A stretch of DNA of 64,000 bases from Rhizobium sp. (GTDB lineage: Bacteria > Pseudomonadota > Alphaproteobacteria > Rhizobiales > Rhizobiaceae), in assembly GCA_002796995.1 (NCBI GenBank), contig PEKW01000006.1:124001-188000 (forward strand). The letters are read 5' to 3'. Positions 54,036-62,955 of the stretch are shown piece after piece. How positions within the stretch are numbered: position 1 is the stretch's first letter; every line of letters begins with the position of its first letter. The position numbers and the translations under genes were made by a program. The notes beneath the pieces were generated by a model that was not told the DNA's origin, made no database searches, and saw only the letters and a list, made by a program, of their open reading frames with translations.

Positions 54036-54926
54036 TCAGTTCAGATCGCTGCGGGCGTCGAGCGCGTCGCGCAGGCCGTCGCCGATGAAGTTGAAGCTGG
54101 TGACCGCGAGAGTGATCGCCACGCCCGGCACGATGGCAAGCCAGGGCGCCTTGTCGAGATATTGCTGGGCGCCGTTGAGCATGTTGCCCCAGCTCGGCAG
54201 CGGCGGCTGGATGCCGTAGCCGAGGAAGCTGATATAGGCTTCGAGCAGGATGGCGCGGGCGACCGTCAGCGTGGCCGCGACGATGATCGGTCCGACCGCG
54301 TTCGGCAGAAGCTCGCGGAACATGATCCAGCCATTGGGCAGCCCGACCATGCGGGCAGCCAGGACGAAATCGCGTTCCCGCAGCGAGCGCACCTCCGCCT
54401 CAACCAGCCGGGCGATTTCCATCCAGCTGGTGACGGCGATGATCACGGTGATCATGAAGGGGCTGGGCTTGACGAAGGCCGCCAGCGCCAGGAGCAGGAA
54501 GATGCTGGGGAAGGACAGGAAGGCGTCGACGAAACGCATCAGCACGGCGCCGACCCGGCCGCCGTAATAGCCGGCGACGACACCGATCACCGTGCCGATC
54601 AGCGTCGACAGGATCATGGCGAAAAAGCCGACCAGCAGCGAGATGCGGCCGGCGTTGAACAGGCGGGCGGCGATATCGCGGCCGAGAGGGTCCGTGCCGA
54701 AAATATGGTAGCCGGTCAGCGGCGGTGCGAACCGGGCGCGCAGGTCGATATAGAGTTCGTCATAGGGCAGGATGTGCGGCCCGAACACGCAGGCAAGAAT
54801 CATGATGCTGATCATCACGAGCCCGACCACGGCGAGCTTGTGGCGGGCAAACCGGCGGACCGTGCGGCCCTGCCACCAGCGGGAGCTGGCTGCGGCAGCG
54901 GAGGAAGGGAGCGTTGCGGCGGACAT
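54036..54926 (-). CDS. ABC transporter permease, DppC-like
   Basis: 296 residues with an extended N-terminus and about six membrane segments. FGTDPLGRDIAARLFNAGRI and the EAA loop RMVGLPNGWIMFRELLPNAVGP (key residues VGLPNGW and LLPN) mark it as the second permease of a peptide-type importer; the end FLGYGIQPPLPSWGNML is the standard motif. It has GGAGAGATC before the start. It follows the DppB-like gene by 40 bases. Confidence 0.93.
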   Translation of the reverse strand: MSAATLPSSAAAASSRWWQGRTVRRFARHKLAVVGLVMISIMILACVFGPHILPYDELYIDLRARFAPPLTGYHIFGTDPLGRDIAARLFNAGRISLLVGFFAMILSTLIGTVIGVVAGYYGGRVGAVLMRFVDAFLSFPSIFLLLALAAFVKPSPFMITVIIAVTSWMEIARLVEAEVRSLRERDFVLAARMVGLPNGWIMFRELLPNAVGPIIVAATLTVARAILLEAYISFLGYGIQPPLPSWGNMLNGAQQYLDKAPWLAIVPGVAITLAVTSFNFIGDGLRDALDARSDLN

Positions 54927-54966
54927 GATCTCTCCTATGTGTGACGGCGGCTGTCGCGGACAGGCT

Positions 54967-55917
54967 TCATCCGAGCCGGATGCGAGGATCGACGAGGGCG
55001 ACCAGCAGGTCGGCGAGCAGACTGCCGAACAGCACGAGAATGGCGGAAAACATCAGCAGGCCCATCACCACCGGATAGTCGTGGTAGCCGAGGCTATCGA
55101 GGAAGAGCCGCCCCATGCCCGGCCAGGTGAAGACCGTTTCCGTCACCAGCGCTCCGCCGAGAATCGTCGGAAGCTGCAGGCCGGCAAGCGTGATCATCGG
55201 CAGCAGCGCGTTGCCGACCACGTGTTTCATCAGCACCCGGCGCGGCGTCAGCCCCTTCGCCCGTGCGGTGCGCACGAAGTCCTGGTTGATGACGTCCAGC
55301 GTCGCCGTCCGCATGTAGCGGCTCCACACCGCGATGTTGACGAGGGCGAGCACGAGGCTCGGCATGATGAGATGGATGGCGTAGTCGTAGAGGGACTGGT
55401 CGCCGATCGTGTACATGTTGCCGGCCGGCAGCCACTTGAGCTTCAGCGCGAAGACATAGATGGCGACGAGGCCGAACCAGAAGGTCGGGATCGAGAGCGC
55501 GACCATGGCACCGACGGTGGCGGTGTAGTCGAACAGCGAATAGCGCTTCGTTGCTCCCTTGATGCCGATCCACGTGCCGATCAGGATCGAGACCAGCGTC
55601 GACGAGACCATCAGCAGCAGAGTCGCGAACAGATGGCCGGAGATGATGTCCAGGACGGGCCTCTGGTCGCGGTAGGACTTGCCCCAGTCCCCCTGCAGGA
55701 GGCGCCAGGCCCAGTCGAAATACTGGATCGGCAGCGGGCGATCGAGGCCCATCTGCTGGGCGATGCGGTCGAGCGCCTCACGCGTCATGCCGGGCGTCAA
55801 GGCAAACTGCGACAGCGGCCCGCCGGGTGCGAGGTTGAGCACGGCAAAGCCGATGATCGACACGAGCACGAGCAGCACGAGGCTCTGCGAGAGCCGGTTC
55901 AGTAGATAGGTCAGCAT
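54967..55917 (-). CDS. ABC transporter permease, DppB-like
   Basis: 316 residues with about six membrane segments. The N-terminal MLTYLLNRLSQSLVLLVLVS, MGLDRPLPIQYFDWAWRLLQGD (seen as GLDRPLPIQYFDWAW) and the EAA loop TARAKGLTPRRVLMKHVVGNALLP (key residues TARAKGLTPRRVL) place it as the first permease of a dipeptide-type importer. It pairs with the product of the next gene. Same unit as the binding protein upstream. Confidence 0.93.
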   Translation of the reverse strand: MLTYLLNRLSQSLVLLVLVSIIGFAVLNLAPGGPLSQFALTPGMTREALDRIAQQMGLDRPLPIQYFDWAWRLLQGDWGKSYRDQRPVLDIISGHLFATLLLMVSSTLVSILIGTWIGIKGATKRYSLFDYTATVGAMVALSIPTFWFGLVAIYVFALKLKWLPAGNMYTIGDQSLYDYAIHLIMPSLVLALVNIAVWSRYMRTATLDVINQDFVRTARAKGLTPRRVLMKHVVGNALLPMITLAGLQLPTILGGALVTETVFTWPGMGRLFLDSLGYHDYPVVMGLLMFSAILVLFGSLLADLLVALVDPRIRLG

Positions 55918-56011
55918 GGGCGTAACTCCGGGTCAGTCGAACGGACACGACAGAGGATCGTCAGCGGCAATGCACCGCGCGCCGGCGCAATGGGGCCGGT
56001 CGCGGTGGATG

Positions 56012-56033
56012 GCCGGGCTCCGAAGAGCCCGGC
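56012..56033 (-). repeat. Intercistronic hairpin after the family 5 binding-protein gene
   Basis: GCCGGGCTC and GAGCCCGGC pair through nine bases around the tetraloop CGAA, 10 bases after the binding-protein stop. It matches the pattern of hairpins behind the other binding-protein genes in the window. Confidence 0.65.
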
Positions 56034-56043
56034 ATTGCGACGA

Positions 56044-57708
56044 TCAGCTCAGGCTCCAGCTTCCGACGTTCCAGGTGTCGATGCGGGTGTTGATGTTGAA
56101 CTTGGCGTTCTCGACACCCTCACGGTGGCCACGCACCTTGGCGTACTGGAAGAGCGGCAGGAACGGCAGTTCCTTGCGCATGATCTCCTGGATCTTCAGA
56201 TAGGCGACCTTGCGCTCTTCCGGCACGAAGAGGCTGCCGCCCTTGGCCAGCAGATCGTCCACTTCCTTGTTGGCGTACTGCCAGGTGTTCTGGCCGGAGC
56301 CGCCCTTGGCGGGGCTGGAGGTGGAGCGGAAGAAGTCGGAGGTGTCAGGATCGGGCCCGGTCAGGAAGTCGAGACCGACGATGACCGTGTCGAACTGCGA
56401 CAGCATCCAGTAGTCGCCCCACATGACGGCCGGCGGCAGGTTGGAGATGGTCATCTCCACGCCGAGATCCTTGAACGACTGCTGCATGTACTGCTGCACC
56501 TGTTCGCGGATGTGGTTGCCCGCCGTGGTCGAGCAGGTGAAAGCGAGCTTCACGCCATCCTTGGCGCGAATGCCGTCGGCGCCCGGCGCCCAGCCGGCGT
56601 CGTCGAGCAGTTGCTTGGCCTTCTCCATCGAATATTCGTGCTTCGGCAGATCCGGATTGTAGTAGATCGACTGCTGCGGCATGTAGCTTTCGGTCGGCGT
56701 CGGCAGGCCGTAATAGAGCGCGTCGATGATCGATTGCTTGTCGATCGCATGGTAGAGCGCCTCGCGCACCGCCGGATCCTTGAACTGCGGACGTTCCATG
56801 TTGAAGGTGAAGGACTCGACGGTCGAGGCCGGATCGACGGTCACGACCTTGCCTTCGAGCGCCTTGGCTTCGTCGTAGTGGTCGGGCGTGATCCACTGCA
56901 GGCCGACGACGTCGATGTCGCCGGTCTTGAACTGCGTGTACATGACGTTGAGATCCGGAATGTACTTGTAGATCACCCGCTCGACATGGGGGCCGTCGGC
57001 AAAATAGTCGGCATTGGCCTCGAGCAGGATGTAGTCGCCCGCGACGCGTTCCTTCCACTTGAACGGCCCGGTGCCGATCGGCGCATTGTTGTAGGCGGCG
57101 GTGTTCTTGTCGGCTTCCGCGCCGAGAATGTGCTTCGGGGTGATGAAGGTGGAAGCGAGGATCGACGGATAGGGTGCGAAGGGCTTTTCCATCTTCCAGG
57201 TGAGCTCGGTCGGCGAAACGACGGTCAGCTCGCGGACCAGCTCATGGCCCGTCTTGCGCCACGAGCGGAAATTGGGATCGACCAGGAGTTCGAGGGTGAA
57301 CTTCACGTCTTCGGCGGTGAACGGCGTTCCGTCATGCCATTTCACGTCGTCGCGCAGTTTCACCTTCCACGACAGACCATCGGCGGAAATCCCGCCATTC
57401 TCGACGGTCGGAACCTCGGCGGCGAGCGCCGCGACGAACTTGCCCGTCTCATCGACGTAGAAGAGCGGGTCGAAGATGCTGAAATGGATGCCTTCGTCGA
57501 CCTCGATATGCGGCATGTGCGGGTTGAAGACGGTGGGCTCCTGCGAGAAGCCGACGGTCAGCTGGCCCTTCGGCGTCTTCGTCTCCTGTGCCAGGGCGCG
57601 GCTGAGGCCCGGCAGGCCGGAGAGGATCACCCCGGAGGTGCCGAGCGCCAGCAGGCCGAGAGCCTGACGGCGCGTCGTGTTCATGAACGGCTGTTTCTGG
57701 TCGGACAT
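56044..57708 (-). CDS. ABC transporter substrate-binding protein, family 5
   Basis: 554 residues from the ATG at 57708, with AAAGGGGAAC before it. The N-terminus has a twin-arginine-type signal (NTTRRQALGLLALGTSG, then LSRALAQE near 40). Mature family 5 motifs include VGFSQEPTVFNPH, LSWKVKLRDDVKWHDGTPFTAEDVK (key residues DVKWHDGTPF) and APIGTGPFKWKE. It lies between an FAD oxidase gene and the permease genes, so the solute is likely a substrate of one of the two oxidases. Confidence 0.93.
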   Translation of the reverse strand: MSDQKQPFMNTTRRQALGLLALGTSGVILSGLPGLSRALAQETKTPKGQLTVGFSQEPTVFNPHMPHIEVDEGIHFSIFDPLFYVDETGKFVAALAAEVPTVENGGISADGLSWKVKLRDDVKWHDGTPFTAEDVKFTLELLVDPNFRSWRKTGHELVRELTVVSPTELTWKMEKPFAPYPSILASTFITPKHILGAEADKNTAAYNNAPIGTGPFKWKERVAGDYILLEANADYFADGPHVERVIYKYIPDLNVMYTQFKTGDIDVVGLQWITPDHYDEAKALEGKVVTVDPASTVESFTFNMERPQFKDPAVREALYHAIDKQSIIDALYYGLPTPTESYMPQQSIYYNPDLPKHEYSMEKAKQLLDDAGWAPGADGIRAKDGVKLAFTCSTTAGNHIREQVQQYMQQSFKDLGVEMTISNLPPAVMWGDYWMLSQFDTVIVGLDFLTGPDPDTSDFFRSTSSPAKGGSGQNTWQYANKEVDDLLAKGGSLFVPEERKVAYLKIQEIMRKELPFLPLFQYAKVRGHREGVENAKFNINTRIDTWNVGSWSLS

Positions 57709-57815
57709 TTTTAGTTCCCCTTTATCCGATGGATTGCTTGATCTCATGTCATTGCGGCGTCCGCCTCTTCGGGCGGTAGGCCTCCCGTCGGCAGTTGCCT
57801 GCCGCATGCATCGGA

Positions 57816-57838
57816 GGCAGGCGGCCAGGCCGCCTGCC
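57816..57838 (-). repeat. Hairpin between the DAO gene and the binding-protein gene
   Basis: GGCAGGCGGC and GCCGCCTGCC pair through ten bases around a three-base loop, about 10 bases after the oxidase stop. Without a T-run it may attenuate transcription or shield the message end. Confidence 0.6.
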
Positions 57839-57846
57839 CCTCACCT

Positions 57847-59178
57847 TTAGAAGCCGCTGATCAGTTCGATCTTCGAACCGTCGGAAAAGCGGCTGAAACG
57901 GAAATCGCGGCGATCGACGATCGGCGTGCGGCCGGTGACGATATCCGCCATCAGCCGGCCCGCCGCCGGACCGATGCCGAAGCCATGGCCGGAAAAGCCG
58001 GTGGCGACGTGGAAACCGGGGATCGCGTCGATGGCGTCGATGACCGGAACGGCATCCGGCGTGACGTCGATCATGCCGCCCCAGCGCTGGGCGATCTCGG
58101 CCTTCTTGAACACCGGGAAGGCCTCCGACAGGCGCTTCAGCGCCGCGTCGGACATGGCCTTGGAGGGAATGGGATCGAGCACGCGGTTGTATTCGAAGGG
58201 CGACGCCTCATCGAGCGCCCAGCGCCGCGGAATCCGGGCCTCATCGAAGAAGCGGCCGCCGAACCGGAGCCGAAGCGAACGCCATTCATGCGACAGGGCC
58301 GGCAGGAATTTCAGCGCATGGCGGAAGGAATCCGGCACGATGTCGACGATGTTCTGAAAACCGTCGGCGATCGTGTAGCCGCCGTCCTGGCGCTTGCGCA
58401 GCGCAAAGCCGCTCGCCCACAGGGCCTCCTCCGGTCCTCCCTCCAGTGGTTTCGTGCGCAGCACCGAGTTCAGGACCTTCAGCTGCGGCAGGTCGAGGCC
58501 GTTATTGCCGAGGAAGAGGCTGGACCAGGCACCGCCGGCGAGCACGACGGACTTGCAGGCGATCTCGCCCCGTTCGGTCACGACGCCGGACACGCGGCCG
58601 CCGGACATCTGCAGGCCGCGGACGGCGCATTCGGTGAGGATATGGGCACCGCGGTCGCGCGCGGCTTCGGCAATGGCGGGTGCTGCCTTCTGGGGCTCGG
58701 CGCGGCAATCGCCGGCCGTGTAGAGCGCGCCGGCGATCTTCATCGTATTGCCGGGATATTTCTCGTTGAACTCCGCCGCACTCAGCATGCGGGATTCGAT
58801 CTGGTAACCTTCGAGGTTGCGGTTCCAGCGTTCATGCTCGTCGAACTGCTTGTCGTCTGCGCAGGTGAAGACGATTCCCGATCGCTTGAAGCCTGTCTCC
58901 CGGCCCGTTCGCCGGTTGAGGTCGGCCCAGATTCTCAGCGATTCCGCCATCAGCGGCACCTCGCGCGGGTCTCGCCGGGAGATGCGCACCCAGCCCCAGT
59001 TGCGGCTGGATTGTTCGTGGCCGATGCCGCCCTTTTCGCAGAGCGCGACCCTCAGGCCGCTATCCGCAAGTTCCAGGGCAGTCGAAGTTCCGATGATCCC
59101 GCCGCCGATGACGACGACATCCACCTCTTTGGGCAGGTCGGCATCGCCATGGACGGGAACGACATAAGGACCGGGCAT
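57847..59178 (-). CDS. FAD-dependent oxidoreductase, DAO family (DadA-like)
   Basis: 443 residues from the ATG at 59178, one base after the SDR stop (TGACATG). The FAD motif VVVIGGGIIGTSTALELADS is at about 25-45 and ALCEKGGIGHEQSSRNWGWVRI (key residues EQSSRNWGW) marks the GlpD/DadA-like branch. The C-terminus has ATGFSGHGFGIGPAAGRLMAD. It would oxidise an amino acid or N-substituted amino acid. It is the third gene of the MarR unit; the second oxidase of the unit (52699-54024) is only distantly similar. Confidence 0.87.
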   Translation of the reverse strand: MPGPYVVPVHGDADLPKEVDVVVIGGGIIGTSTALELADSGLRVALCEKGGIGHEQSSRNWGWVRISRRDPREVPLMAESLRIWADLNRRTGRETGFKRSGIVFTCADDKQFDEHERWNRNLEGYQIESRMLSAAEFNEKYPGNTMKIAGALYTAGDCRAEPQKAAPAIAEAARDRGAHILTECAVRGLQMSGGRVSGVVTERGEIACKSVVLAGGAWSSLFLGNNGLDLPQLKVLNSVLRTKPLEGGPEEALWASGFALRKRQDGGYTIADGFQNIVDIVPDSFRHALKFLPALSHEWRSLRLRFGGRFFDEARIPRRWALDEASPFEYNRVLDPIPSKAMSDAALKRLSEAFPVFKKAEIAQRWGGMIDVTPDAVPVIDAIDAIPGFHVATGFSGHGFGIGPAAGRLMADIVTGRTPIVDRRDFRFSRFSDGSKIELISGF

Positions 59179-59179
59179 G

Positions 59180-59893
59180 TCAGAAAAATTCCTCAAGCTG
59201 GCAGTTGACGGCGAATTCGGCGACGGACGCTTCGTTCGGAAGGGAGAGCAGCATGGCGATGATGCGGGCGAGATCGTCCGGCTGCGTCAGCTGATCGCTG
59301 GCGCGATCGGTGAGTGCGGCCGCCATGTCGGTGGCAACGAAGCCCGGGCACACCGCGGTGGCGCGCACGCCCTTGTCGAAACCGGTCTGGCGGATGGCGT
59401 GCGCAAGCGCGACGGCCGCGAATTTCGACAGCGAGTAGCTTCCCGCAGCGGCCGACTTGACCCGCTTGCCGGAGAGCGAGGCGAGGATGATGACTCGGCC
59501 CCGGCCCGTTGCGCACAGCGCCTCCCAGGCCGCCTTCGCCAGCCGTCGCGGCGCCTTCACGTTGACCGACATCATGGCCTCGATGTCGTCGTCGTCGGCT
59601 TCGATGACCGTCTTCGGGATCATGATGCCGGCATTGGCGACGAGAGCATCGATCCGGCCGAAGCGGTCGAGTGCCTGGCGCACCCAGCGCTGTTCGCCGT
59701 CCACGTCGCCCGCATCATAGGCCGCAAGCTGAACCCGGTCCTCATGGCCCGCGGCCCAGCCCGGCGTGACCGGCGTACGCATGCCGAGCGAGACCGACCA
59801 GCCCTGCTGCAGCAGTTCGGCGGCGACATGGCTGCCGATGCCGCGGCTGGCGCCGGAAATGAGCGCGACGGAACCTTTGGGATGACCGTTCAT
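59180..59893 (-). CDS. Short-chain dehydrogenase/reductase
   Basis: 237 residues, classical SDR with SGASRGIGSHVAAELL (about 14-29), VANAGIM (about 88), the catalytic SYSLSKFAAVAL (Tyr-x3-Lys, about 150) and CPGFVATDMA. The ATG overlaps the MarR stop (ATGA), so the two are translated together. The substrate is unknown; an alcohol or carbonyl produced by the FAD oxidases is reasonable. Confidence 0.9.
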   Translation of the reverse strand: MNGHPKGSVALISGASRGIGSHVAAELLQQGWSVSLGMRTPVTPGWAAGHEDRVQLAAYDAGDVDGEQRWVRQALDRFGRIDALVANAGIMIPKTVIEADDDDIEAMMSVNVKAPRRLAKAAWEALCATGRGRVIILASLSGKRVKSAAAGSYSLSKFAAVALAHAIRQTGFDKGVRATAVCPGFVATDMAAALTDRASDQLTQPDDLARIIAMLLSLPNEASVAEFAVNCQLEEFF

Positions 59894-60375
59894 GAAAGCC
59901 CCACAATCCGCCGATAGGCGCGCCGAAGAATGTCGATGAGCAGCTTCTGCTCGTCTTCCGGAATGAAGGAGAAGAAGTCGCGGGACTGCTTGGGCACGAT
60001 GTCGCGAACCTTGACCGCAAGGGCCGCCCCCGTCTCGGTGATGTAGAGTTCCTGCGCGCGGCTATCTTCGGGCGAGACTTCGCGCCGGATCAGACCGTGG
60101 TCGACCATCTGGTCGATGAGCCGGCCCATGGCCGAACGGTCCCTCAGGATCAGATGGGCGATCACGGACGGGCGGATGCCCGGATAGTCGTCGACCAGCA
60201 GCAATGTCGTGATCTTTCCGGTTCCCTTCGCCACGTCCAGCCCCTCGAGCCTTTCGTCGAGATCACGGGAAACGGCGATGTTGACGGTGCGGATGTAGAA
60301 GCTCAGCGTATCTTCCAGGACATCGATGTTGATGTCCTGCGGTATGGTCGGCGGTTTGGCAGGCGGTTTGCTCAT
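59890..60375 (-). CDS. MarR-family transcriptional regulator
   Basis: 161 residues from the ATG at 60375 (MSKPPAKPPTIPQD). A winged helix-turn-helix at about 60-115 (RPSVIAHLILRDRSAMGRLIDQMVDHGL, key residues DRSAMGRLIDQM; wing with REVSPEDSRAQELYITETG) is flanked by dimerisation helices. It is the first gene of the unit and is preceded by an imperfect copy of a 23-base palindrome that recurs before the importer ATPase gene, so it likely represses both. Effector unknown. Confidence 0.92.
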   Translation of the reverse strand: MSKPPAKPPTIPQDINIDVLEDTLSFYIRTVNIAVSRDLDERLEGLDVAKGTGKITTLLLVDDYPGIRPSVIAHLILRDRSAMGRLIDQMVDHGLIRREVSPEDSRAQELYITETGAALAVKVRDIVPKQSRDFFSFIPEDEQKLLIDILRRAYRRIVGLS

Positions 60376-60676
60376 GGGAATTCCGTTCGAATGGACAAAA
60401 GGTCTCCCGTCCGGCAACGCGCTCTCCAGCGCGCCGCCCGTCAGGGTCTTCCGGCCATGTCGTAGTGCAAATTCGTCATGCTATGAAAGGGCAACTAGTG
60501 GATAATATCAACTATTTTCTTGGCATAATTTTGATTATTTTCACTTTAATATCAATGATTTAACAAAACGAGGCGTCAACGCCGGCCCTGCGAAAAGCCA
60601 GCGGAAAGAGGGCCGCAAAGGCCGGAACGGGACTGGTGGGAGGGGGCCACCCCCCGCCATTGGTCGCCGTTCGTGA
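60376..60676. other. 301-base gap: AT-rich promoter of the MarR unit and end of the ATPase gene
   Basis: No gene is seen. The middle (about 60490-60565) is strikingly AT-rich for this DNA and holds the palindrome at 60494-60516, with ATAATTTTGATTATTTTCA beside it. Near 60640-60660 a GGGGG-CCA-CCCCC hairpin follows the ATPase stop and could end its transcript. Confidence 0.55.
60494..60516. promoter_or_regulatory. Probable MarR operator, copy 1
   Basis: A 23-base inverted repeat with arms ACTAGTGGA and TCAACTATT around TAATA. It differs at only a few places from the perfect palindrome at 62379-62401. It lies about 120 bases before the MarR start. Confidence 0.75.
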
Positions 60677-62317
60677 TCAGACAGCCACTGCGGCCGGTTC
60701 CCAGTCTGCGCCGGGGATCGCGGCGACGAGCTTGCGGGTATAGTCGTGCTGCGGATCGCGGAAGATCCGCGTCGGCGGGCCCTGCTCGACCACCACGCCC
60801 TTGTGCATGACCAGCACCTCGTCGCAGATCTGGCTCGCGACCCGCAGATCGTGGGTGATGAAGATCATCGCGACCTTCGTCTCCCTCTGTACCCGGGCCA
60901 GAAGCTCGAGGATCTGCGCCTGGATCGACACGTCGAGGGCCGAGACCGCCTCGTCGGCCACCAGGACCAGCGGATCGAACATCAGCGCCCGGGCAATCCC
61001 GATGCGCTGGCGCTGACCGCCGGAAAACTCGTGCGGGAAACGGTCATAGGACTGCTCGTCGAGCCCCACCACTGCGAGGAGCCTCAGCGCCTTGGCGCGC
61101 GCCTCCTGAACCGATGTACCGTGCGCCACCGGCCCGACGGTGAGGATCTTGCCGATCGTATGACGCGGATTGAGCGAGGCGAAGGGATCCTGGAAGATCA
61201 TCTGGATATACGGCCGAAGCGGCCGGAAACTCTCCTCCGTCATTTGGGCAATGTCGCGCCCGTCGAAATGGATCGCGCCGCCATCCGGCTCGAGCAGCTT
61301 CAGAAGCACCCGGCCGAGCGACGACTTTCCCGATCCGCTTTCGCCGACGACCCCGAGCGTCTGGCCCTTGCGCAGGCTGAAGCTGACGCCATCCACCGCC
61401 TTGACGACCCGTCCCTTGCGGAAGAACGACCCGGAGCTGCGATACTCCTTTTCGAGGTTTTCGACCGTGAGCACGACCGGAGGCTCATCGCTGACCGCGC
61501 CGGCGCTCGCCCGCATACGCGGCACGGCGGCGACCAGCCTTTGGGTATAGGGATGCGCGGGTTGCACGAGAACCTGGTCCGCCTTGCCCTGCTCCACCAC
61601 GAAGCCCTTTTCCATCACCACGACCCGGTCGGCGATCTCGGCGACCACGCCGAAGTCATGGGTGATGAACATCACGCTCATGCCCTTGCGCTTCTGGATC
61701 TTGCGGATGAGATCGAGGATCTGCGCCTGGGTGGTGACGTCGAGAGCCGTGGTCGGCTCGTCGGCGATCAGCACATCCGGATCGAGCGCAAGGGCCATGG
61801 CGATCATGACGCGCTGGCGCTGGCCGCCGGAGAGCCGGAACGGATATTGGTGCCGCATCAGCGGCGGATCGGGCAGGCCCACCTCTTCGAGCAGGTCGAG
61901 AACCTTCTTCTTCCGGCTCTCCGCCGTGCCATAGCGGTGTGCCTCCAGCACCTCGGCGATCTGGTCGCCGACGGTCATCAGCGGATTGAGGGCGGACAGC
62001 GGATCCTGGAAGATGATCGAGACCGCCTGGCCGCGGAGCGGCCTCAGCGTCTCCTCGCGGGCGGCGAGAATATCCATTCCCTTGAAATGGATTTCGCCGG
62101 TGCTGACTTTGATCACCGGCGACAGCAGACCCATGATCGCATTGGCGGTCACGGATTTTCCCGAACCGGACTCGCCGATGATGCAGAGGATTTCCCCGGC
62201 ATGGAGATCGAATGAAATATCCTTGACCGCGTGGGTGCGCTCCATTCCCGGCGGAAGATCCACCGTGAGATTACGAACGGACAGCACCACGTCGGCCGAC
62301 GTGGAGGTTTGCGACAT
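60677..62317 (-). CDS. ABC transporter ATPase, two nucleotide-binding domains fused (DppD-DppF type)
   Basis: 546 residues from the ATG at 62317, with AAGGGGAAC before it. Domain one (about 1-275) has [25 protein letters not shown] and [16 protein letters not shown]. Domain two (about 285-540) has [24 protein letters not shown] and [16 protein letters not shown] (Ala in place of Pro in DEP). It is separate from its permease genes (54036-55917) by the MarR unit, but both share the same operator, so it probably powers that importer. Confidence 0.93.
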   Translation of the reverse strand: MSQTSTSADVVLSVRNLTVDLPPGMERTHAVKDISFDLHAGEILCIIGESGSGKSVTANAIMGLLSPVIKVSTGEIHFKGMDILAAREETLRPLRGQAVSIIFQDPLSALNPLMTVGDQIAEVLEAHRYGTAESRKKKVLDLLEEVGLPDPPLMRHQYPFRLSGGQRQRVMIAMALALDPDVLIADEPTTALDVTTQAQILDLIRKIQKRKGMSVMFITHDFGVVAEIADRVVVMEKGFVVEQGKADQVLVQPAHPYTQRLVAAVPRMRASAGAVSDEPPVVLTVENLEKEYRSSGSFFRKGRVVKAVDGVSFSLRKGQTLGVVGESGSGKSSLGRVLLKLLEPDGGAIHFDGRDIAQMTEESFRPLRPYIQMIFQDPFASLNPRHTIGKILTVGPVAHGTSVQEARAKALRLLAVVGLDEQSYDRFPHEFSGGQRQRIGIARALMFDPLVLVADEAVSALDVSIQAQILELLARVQRETKVAMIFITHDLRVASQICDEVLVMHKGVVVEQGPPTRIFRDPQHDYTRKLVAAIPGADWEPAAVAV

Positions 62318-62378
62318 AAGTTCCCCTTGTTTTTGTAACTTTGTTCGCGCAGCCGGCGTCTTGTTGCGCCGCAGCAAC

Positions 62379-62401
62379 AATAGTGGATCATGTCCACTAT
62401 T
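62379..62401. promoter_or_regulatory. Probable MarR operator, copy 2 (perfect palindrome)
   Basis: A 23-base perfect inverted repeat with arms AATAGTGGA and TCCACTATT around TCATG, 62 bases upstream of the importer ATPase start. It closely matches copy 1 before the MarR gene. Confidence 0.78.
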
Positions 62402-62955
62402 TTGTCCAGAGGCGGATTCTGTGGGGTGGCCAGATTCGTTCTTCGCTAATGGAAGCCGTGTCGCCTGCCGCGGTTCTTGTGACGAAGTCCTGCACTGATC
62501 CGCAGCGCGCGCGAAGGGCAAATGCGATCGGTCTCGAACGCGTCCACGATTGGACTGTGCCCTGCGCAACGTCTGGCGCAGGCCGAAGATCACACCTTTG
62601 CCGTCGCTCCGTCGGGCCTGCGGGCCAGCGGATCGGGTGCTGTCGGGCGTTAACCGCGACCTCGCTTTTGCCGCAACGCAAAAACATTTCCTTGACTTTC
62701 CGGGTCGAAAGGCCCATCTGCAGGTCAGCTTTCACCTTCCGGCCACCGCGTGAGCGGCCCGCGATCTCGTAAAGACGCGAAGAAGGATCCAAAGCGCACG
62801 ACAAATGGTTGCTCCATGCAACCGAACGCGCTGGAAAGCTTTTTTCCAACTTACAAGTTCCCAATTCACGCGGGGTTCTTGACGCTACGAGACAGGCAGG
62901 ATCGCAAGCAGCGATTTCGCCCGATGTCGCGTGGCGCCCCGAAAAGGTATTAGAA
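62402..62955. other. 554-base gap upstream of the DEAD-box helicase gene
   Basis: No convincing gene is seen; open frames here on either strand have no ribosome site or recognisable product. It holds the divergent promoters. CTTGACTTTC near 62690 could be a -35 box for the helicase, leaving a long leader of over 200 bases. That leader includes a small hairpin with a T-run (GGAAAGCTTTTTTCC, about 62833-62847), which might attenuate transcription. Confidence 0.4.

Noticed and set aside
62341..62772. Open frames on both strands upstream of the helicase
   Set aside because: No ribosome site, no recognisable protein, and they cover an operator palindrome.
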